The notes under the pieces were generated by a model that saw only the letters and a list, made by a program, of their open reading frames with translations, searched no databases and was not told the origin of the DNA. Below, piece by piece: positions 5,543 to 9,132 of a DNA stretch of 9,132 bases. The DNA is from CAYWKL01 sp964459095 (GTDB lineage Bacteria > Patescibacteriota > Microgenomatia > Daviesbacterales > UBA10151), in the NCBI GenBank assembly GCA_964459095.1, contig CAYWKL010000034.1, positions 1-9,132 of the forward strand. Reading direction: 5' to 3'. Made by a program: the position numbers and the translations under genes. Each line of letters opens with the position of its first letter. Position 1 is the first letter of the stretch.

Positions 5543-6022
5543 TTAAGTTTTTAATTCATTTATAGGTGAAATAGATAAAGGTGATAGAGTTGGAGAAATT
5601 GAGGCAGCTTTTGCATGTTCATCCAAAATTGCTGTTACCCTAACCCAAGGATGATGGTTTGTGCGAGAATGGAAGTGCTGCCATAGTTCTAGTGTAACCC
5701 CTGCTAAACTTGTTTCAATCCCTTTCACCCTCAACATATCCCTTCCTTCTCCTTCTATACAAGTTTTTCTATATCTAATACTTTGAACCCTTGCCTTAAC
5801 GCCGAAATTTTTGAAAAATTCGTTTAATAGATTATCATTTAACCTTTTTCTTCTCCCACCTAATAAATCAACCGCAAAATTCCTCCAGTCACTTTCGCAA
5901 CCTTCTGCGAGAGATTCTTGTAATCTTCTAAGCCTCAACCTTACCATATCTGTGGGTACTCTATCCTGGAATCCTTCTATTATTTTATCCATTTCTAAAA
6001 GCGGATTCATTCTTTCATTCAT
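5543..6022 (-). CDS. Unrecognised 159-residue protein
   Basis: I recognise no family. The N-terminal third is helical and charged (about 8-60, with an Arg-rich MVRLRLRRLQE stretch). The middle is basic (GGRRKRLND, VQSIRYRKT), the region around 110-130 has ELWQHFHSRTNHHPWVRV with four His and two Trp, and the tail is Ser/Pro-rich (ISPTLSPLSISP). No signal peptide, membrane segment or catalytic motif is evident. The ATG at 6022 is chosen over a TTG two codons upstream and an ATG four codons downstream; none has a Shine-Dalgarno. It lies just upstream of the trpR promoter (5 bases separate its stop from the -35) and is divergent from the dehydrogenase gene. No terminator is visible after it, so it may read into trpR. 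Confidence 0.6.
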   Translation of the reverse strand: MNERMNPLLEMDKIIEGFQDRVPTDMVRLRLRRLQESLAEGCESDWRNFAVDLLGGRRKRLNDNLLNEFFKNFGVKARVQSIRYRKTCIEGEGRDMLRVKGIETSLAGVTLELWQHFHSRTNHHPWVRVTAILDEHAKAASISPTLSPLSISPINELKT

Positions 6023-6073
6023 TATCAATGCTGAATGCTAGTTTTTTTAGAGCTTTTTTGCAACTGAAGTTTC

Positions 6074-6082
6074 TGATATATT
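6074..6082 (+). promoter_or_regulatory. Extended -10 promoter of the dehydrogenase gene
   Basis: TGATATATT gives an extended -10 (TGN followed by TATATT, five of six) ending 9 bases before the ATG at 6092, the same distance as in trpR. No good -35 is seen (only a T-run at 6054-6059). The predicted start is within a few bases of the ATG, so the mRNA would be leaderless or nearly so. Confidence 0.5.
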
Positions 6083-6091
6083 AGAGTTCAA

Positions 6092-7060
6092 ATGAATATT
6101 GGGTTTTTTGGGGTTAAAGAGCAGGAGAAAAAAGATTTTTATACAAAGAGCCTTCCAGGACATTCTATAGACTTTATCGATGAGATATTTAATAATGGGA
6201 ATCCTCCAAAAAGGAAAGATTTTGACATTATAAGTATTTTTGTTGAGTGTACTTTATCTAAAAATATTATTGCTCTTTTTCCAAATTTAAAGTTTGTAGC
6301 TGTGCGTTCAACTGGCACTGATAATGTTGATATAAATTATGCGAGGCAAAAAAATATTTTGGTTTCCAATGTCCCTGGTTATGGATCTAAAACTGTTGCT
6401 GAGTTTACTTTTGGACTGCTAATTTCTCTTTTAAGAAAAATTCCACAAAGTGTTAAGAGGATTAAAGAAGAAGGATTATTTAATTTTGAAAATTTAAAAG
6501 GAACTGACCTTTATAATAAAACTTTAGGTGTTGTGGGAACAGGAAAAATAGGTATGAATGTTATAAAAATTGCAAAAGGATTTGGTATGAAAGTTTTAGC
6601 AAATGATAAATTCCCAAATTATTCAGAAAGTCAAAAATTAGGATTTGAATATGCTGATTTAGAATTTCTTTTTAAACAATCTAATATACTTACCCTACAT
6701 GTTCCAGCAACTGATGAGACATATCATTTAATTAACTCAAACAATATTTTTTCTCTGCAAAAAGGTAGCTTCCTGATTAATACCTCAAGAGGATCTGTAA
6801 TAGAGACAAAAGCCCTATATGACGGGCTAATTAAAGGACATCTTGCTGGTGTCGCATTAGATGTTATAGAGGATGAAATGGATTTTAGAGTTAGAGGCAA
6901 AAGTATGTTAGAAAACCCTCTAACAAAACTTGAAAATGTATTAATAACCCCACATATGGCTTTTTATACTAAAGAAGCAGAAGAAACTATTATGAAGGAA
7001 ACAGTCTTAAATATTCTCTCATTTACTGAAGGTTCTCCTAAAAATCTTGTGGAAAAATAG
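6092..7060 (+). CDS. D-2-hydroxyacid dehydrogenase (D-lactate dehydrogenase-like)
   Basis: A 322-residue cytoplasmic NAD-dependent enzyme of normal length for the family. Visible features: VAVRSTGTDNVD (69-80) with the substrate-side Arg 72, the NAD fold GVVGTGKIG (G149, G151, G154) with Asp 172 at the end of the second strand (NAD rather than NADP), and the catalytic set Arg 233 (NTSRGS), Asp 257 and Glu 262 (ALDVIEDE) and His 288 (TPHMAFYT). The PHxAFYT wording is typical of the D-lactate/VanH branch, which interconverts pyruvate and D-lactate. In a fermentative reduced-genome cell this would regenerate NAD+. Its stop shares one base with the next gene's GTG start, so they are co-transcribed. 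A related 2-oxoacid substrate cannot be excluded. Confidence 0.92.
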   Translation: MNIGFFGVKEQEKKDFYTKSLPGHSIDFIDEIFNNGNPPKRKDFDIISIFVECTLSKNIIALFPNLKFVAVRSTGTDNVDINYARQKNILVSNVPGYGSKTVAEFTFGLLISLLRKIPQSVKRIKEEGLFNFENLKGTDLYNKTLGVVGTGKIGMNVIKIAKGFGMKVLANDKFPNYSESQKLGFEYADLEFLFKQSNILTLHVPATDETYHLINSNNIFSLQKGSFLINTSRGSVIETKALYDGLIKGHLAGVALDVIEDEMDFRVRGKSMLENPLTKLENVLITPHMAFYTKEAEETIMKETVLNILSFTEGSPKNLVEK

Positions 7061-8001
7061 TGATTAAATTCTGCCTTAACTCAAATGGATTTATATCTAT
7101 TGCTATTATTGTACTAATAGCTTTTTCGACAACTGCTTTAAGTTTAATGGTCTTGCCAAAATTCAAAAATATTCCTATTCCTGCTGCTACTTTTGCTCCC
7201 TCCCCTACTTTAACACCTACTCCTACTGCAACAATAGCTCCCACTTTAGCTCCACAACCACAATCTGCAATTCCCTCGCTTACTCCCACTCCCCAACCTC
7301 AAACTGGCTCAGCTACCCCACCAGATTCAGGTCATGCAAGGATGAGTATCCCGACTGAGCGAGGTACTTTTAGCGCTGATGTTGTTGTGGTAAACGGTGG
7401 GACAATGGTTACTGATACTGCAAGTGATTCAAATTGTGAAAATGACTGCCCTACAAAGTCATTAGGGGATTTTGTCTCCAGTAATGGCGGTTTTGCAGGG
7501 ATTAACGGAAGTTATTTTTGTCCAGCTGAATATCCAGATTGTTCAGGCAAAAAAAATTCTTCTGATTTCCCTGTTTATAACACAAGGTCAAGCAAGTGGA
7601 TTAATGAGGATAAGCTTTTCTGGGACGGAAGGTCTATTGTTTATCAAGACGGCGGGGGAATTCATATGCTTGTTAATGCAAATAGTTTTAATGGTGGTTT
7701 AAATGCAGGAATTGTTAATTTTCCAGGTCTTTTAGAAAATGGCAATATTATAGCTCAAAATTATGGTTTTTCTGAAAAACAAAGTGCAAAAGGAACAAAA
7801 GGAGGGATTGGTTTCAGTGGAAATAAAAAATTCTTAGTTATTGCACATAACGCCGATATGATGGATTTTGCTTATCTTTTTAAAGCTTTGGGAGCTACTC
7901 ATGCTCTAAATTTAGATGGGGGCGGTTCAAGTGCGCTTTGGTACGGAGGATATAAATTTGGTCCTGGAAGAAGCTTACCCAGTGCAATAATTTTCAAGTA
8001 A
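7060..8001 (+). CDS. Exported phosphodiester glycosidase-domain (NAGPA) protein
   Basis: 313 residues, starting at a GTG that overlaps the previous stop (TAGTG). The N-terminus has one hydrophobic segment (about 11-32) after the short basic MIKFCLNSNG, acting as signal or anchor. A low-complexity Pro/Thr/Ala linker follows (about 38-90). The catalytic domain (about 95-313) has the NAGPA/DUF2233 marks GINGSYFCP (147-155), ALNLDGGGSSALW (282-294, Asp 286) and a C-terminal GRSLPSAI. Cys 126, 130, 154 and 161 could form disulfides outside the membrane. The family includes the enzyme that removes GlcNAc from phosphodiester-linked mannose and many uncharacterised bacterial wall or exopolysaccharide proteins. 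The substrate is unknown. The G-F junction followed by hydrophobics recalls prepilin signals, but Glu +5 is absent. Confidence 0.85.
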   Translation: MIKFCLNSNGFISIAIIVLIAFSTTALSLMVLPKFKNIPIPAATFAPSPTLTPTPTATIAPTLAPQPQSAIPSLTPTPQPQTGSATPPDSGHARMSIPTERGTFSADVVVVNGGTMVTDTASDSNCENDCPTKSLGDFVSSNGGFAGINGSYFCPAEYPDCSGKKNSSDFPVYNTRSSKWINEDKLFWDGRSIVYQDGGGIHMLVNANSFNGGLNAGIVNFPGLLENGNIIAQNYGFSEKQSAKGTKGGIGFSGNKKFLVIAHNADMMDFAYLFKALGATHALNLDGGGSSALWYGGYKFGPGRSLPSAIIFK

Positions 8002-8062
8002 AGCAAAAACGCTCTAAACTTCATAACTTTTATTTTAGAAGACAATAGTTTATTCTTTATCG

Positions 8063-8392
8063 ATGACTTTTAAGGATTATCAAAAATTATCAAGAAAAAC
8101 TGCTTTTTATCCAAAAAAAAATAAAAATTTTATATATCCAACTTTAGGCTTAAGCGGTGAATCAGGGGAAGTTGCTGAAAAAATAAAAAAAGTAATCAGG
8201 GATAAAAATGGCAAAGTTGATACACAAACAAAAGATGAACTGGCTAAAGAACTTGGTGATGTTTTATGGTATGTCTCTCAACTTGCAACAGAACTTAAGC
8301 TATCTTTAGAGAGTATCGCCAAAAATAATATTAATAAACTCTACTCCCGCAAAAGGCGAGATAAGCTTTCCGGTAGTGGAGACAATAGATAA
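8063..8392 (+). CDS. MazG-like nucleotide pyrophosphohydrolase
   Basis: A 109-residue all-helical protein matching single-domain MazG-like enzymes, which hydrolyse (d)NTPs to the monophosphate and pyrophosphate and act as house-cleaning enzymes. The metal-binding signature is complete: Glu 33 and Glu 36 in GESGEVAEK, then Glu 63 and Asp 66 in KELGDVLWYVSQLA, i.e. ExxE-26-ExxD. The C-terminal NKLYSRKRR is the usual basic end of the family. It begins 61 bases after the glycosidase-domain gene, with no Shine-Dalgarno before the ATG, and is followed 33 bases later by acylphosphatase. The exact nucleotide preference cannot be read from the sequence. Confidence 0.88.
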   Translation: MTFKDYQKLSRKTAFYPKKNKNFIYPTLGLSGESGEVAEKIKKVIRDKNGKVDTQTKDELAKELGDVLWYVSQLATELKLSLESIAKNNINKLYSRKRRDKLSGSGDNR

Positions 8393-8425
8393 TTTTATCG
8401 CCCTATAAAAACTCTAACAAATTCT

Positions 8426-8692
8426 ATGCGACATGTTAATTTAAAAGTATCTGGGTTAGTCCAAGGTGTGTTTTTTAGAGCAAGTGCCAAAGAAGTAGCT
8501 GACAATTTAAACCTAAAAGGACTCGCAAGAAACGAGGCTGATGGAAGTGTATATATTGAAATAGAAGGGGATGAAAACTCTTTGGAAGAATTTATTGATT
8601 GGTGCAAAGTTGGACCAAAATTTGCAAAAATTGAGGATATTAAAATTAAAGAGGGAAGAATAAAAAATTTTAAGGAATTTTTAATTTACTAA
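8426..8692 (+). CDS. acyP: Acylphosphatase
   Basis: 88 residues, the usual size of the family (about 90). The conserved GLVQGVFFRAS carries the catalytic Arg 18 in the phosphate-binding loop, and GLARNEADGSVYIEIEG carries the catalytic Asn 36. The beta-alpha-beta ferredoxin-like order is complete, ending at a short FKEFLIY strand. The enzyme hydrolyses carboxyl-phosphate bonds such as acetyl phosphate, in the cytoplasm. The ATG of the next gene follows the stop with no gap, so the two are translated from one message. Confidence 0.92.
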   Translation: MRHVNLKVSGLVQGVFFRASAKEVADNLNLKGLARNEADGSVYIEIEGDENSLEEFIDWCKVGPKFAKIEDIKIKEGRIKNFKEFLIY

Positions 8693-9132
8693 ATGATTAT
8701 TAAATATAAAAAATTAAAAACAAAAGATAAGGAAAAAATTATTGATGTTTTAAAACAAGGCGGGGCTATTGTTTTGCCTACAGATACGATTTATGGTCTT
8801 CATGCAAGCATTTTTTTACCCCAAGCTGTAAAAAAAGTTTACAAATTAAAAGGAAGAAGTAGCAAAAAATCCTTTATTATTTTAATAAATAAATTAGAGG
8901 ATATTGAAAATTTAAGAGTACATATTACTGGCCATATAAAAGCTTTTCTTAAAAAAATTTGGCCGGGAAAAGTGAGTGTAGTTTTTACTGATTCCTTAGC
9001 TTTTCGTATGCCAAAAAACAAACTACTTTCAGAAATTATTTCAAAATCAGGACCTATTATTTCAACTAGTGTAAATCCATCTGGCAAAAAACCAGCAAAA
9101 AATATTTCTCAAGCTTATAAATATTTTGGTGA
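8693..9132 (+). CDS. tsaC: YrdC/Sua5-type threonylcarbamoyl-AMP synthase, 3' end beyond window
   Basis: ATG at 8693 immediately after the acylphosphatase stop; open through 146 codons to the window edge. The YrdC fold is clear: GGAIVLPTDTIYGLHA (23-38), YKLKGRSSKKS with the KxR pair Lys 53/Arg 55, IWPGKVSVVF (89-98), AFRMP (103-107) and ISTSVNPSGKKPA with the SxN pair Ser 126/Asn 128. KxR and SxN mark enzymes that make threonylcarbamoyl-AMP from Thr, bicarbonate and ATP for the t6A modification of tRNAs reading ANN codons. The Sua5 extra domain may or may not follow beyond the window. The paralogue YciO is the alternative, but KxR/SxN favours TsaC. Confidence 0.88.
   Translation, partial: MIIKYKKLKTKDKEKIIDVLKQGGAIVLPTDTIYGLHASIFLPQAVKKVYKLKGRSSKKSFIILINKLEDIENLRVHITGHIKAFLKKIWPGKVSVVFTDSLAFRMPKNKLLSEIISKSGPIISTSVNPSGKKPAKNISQAYKYFG

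Noticed and set aside
7038..7289. Gly/Val-rich open frame on the minus strand
   Set aside because: It is the complement of the Pro/Thr linker of the glycosidase-domain protein; low complexity explains it.
8013..8038. Inverted repeat TCTAAA/TTTAGA after the glycosidase-domain gene, considered as a terminator
   Set aside because: Only 6 A/T-rich pairs, a long loop and no T run.
8839..9087. Minus-strand open frame inside the right-hand gene
   Set aside because: The plus strand encodes clear YrdC motifs across the same bases.
1..9132. CRISPR array, rRNA, tRNA genes, insertion sequence or integrase
   Set aside because: No spaced direct repeats, transposase motifs or RNA-gene signatures were seen on either strand.

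Overview
The window looks like a piece of a small-genome, AT-rich bacterium of the candidate phyla radiation (Patescibacteria; a Microgenomates- or Parcubacteria-like lineage is my guess). Reasons: very A/T-rich coding sequence, tightly packed genes, mostly absent Shine-Dalgarno sites, several apparently leaderless genes, Pro/Thr-rich linkers in exported proteins, and a gene set typical of such genomes (M23 and M20 peptidases, a D-lactate dehydrogenase relative, a MazG-like protein, acylphosphatase, a YrdC protein). TGA acts as a normal stop and UGG codes for Trp, so the genetic code appears standard. The assignment is inference; no rRNA or marker protein is present.

Layout. Positions 1-6022 are on the minus strand. 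In order of transcription (right to left) they hold an unrecognised 159-residue protein, a TrpR-type repressor whose promoter carries a TrpR-like operator, a T-box-like antiterminator/terminator, a 103-residue membrane protein, a sigma70-type promoter with a leader-peptide attenuator, a 959-residue protein with a C-terminal circularly permuted ATP-grasp-like region, an M20 metallopeptidase homologue and an M23 peptidase cut by the window edge. Positions 6092-9132 are on the plus strand: a D-2-hydroxyacid (D-lactate) dehydrogenase, an exported phosphodiester-glycosidase-domain protein, a MazG-like pyrophosphohydrolase, acylphosphatase and a YrdC-type threonylcarbamoyl-AMP synthase cut by the right edge.

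The striking part is 4340-5540. Within about 1.2 kb the minus strand carries three separate kinds of amino-acid-responsive control: (1) a TrpR homologue keeping the Trp-binding arginines, with the operator TACTAG-N4-CTAGTA between its own -35 and -10; (2) a T-box antiterminator with the canonical UGGNACC bulge, its N fitting a tRNA with discriminator base G (as bacterial tRNA-Trp and tRNA-Asn have), overlapping a competing terminator; (3) a promoter, a 26-codon leader peptide containing Tyr-Trp-Phe-His-Phe-Tyr, and three mutually exclusive helices ending in an intrinsic terminator, as in classical ribosome-mediated attenuation. The last of these leads directly into the 959-residue ATP-grasp-like protein and the two peptidase-like genes. 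My inference is an aromatic/tryptophan-responsive cassette controlling a possible amide-ligase/peptidase operon of unknown product. The RNA pairings and motifs are visible in the sequence; the physiological link is not.
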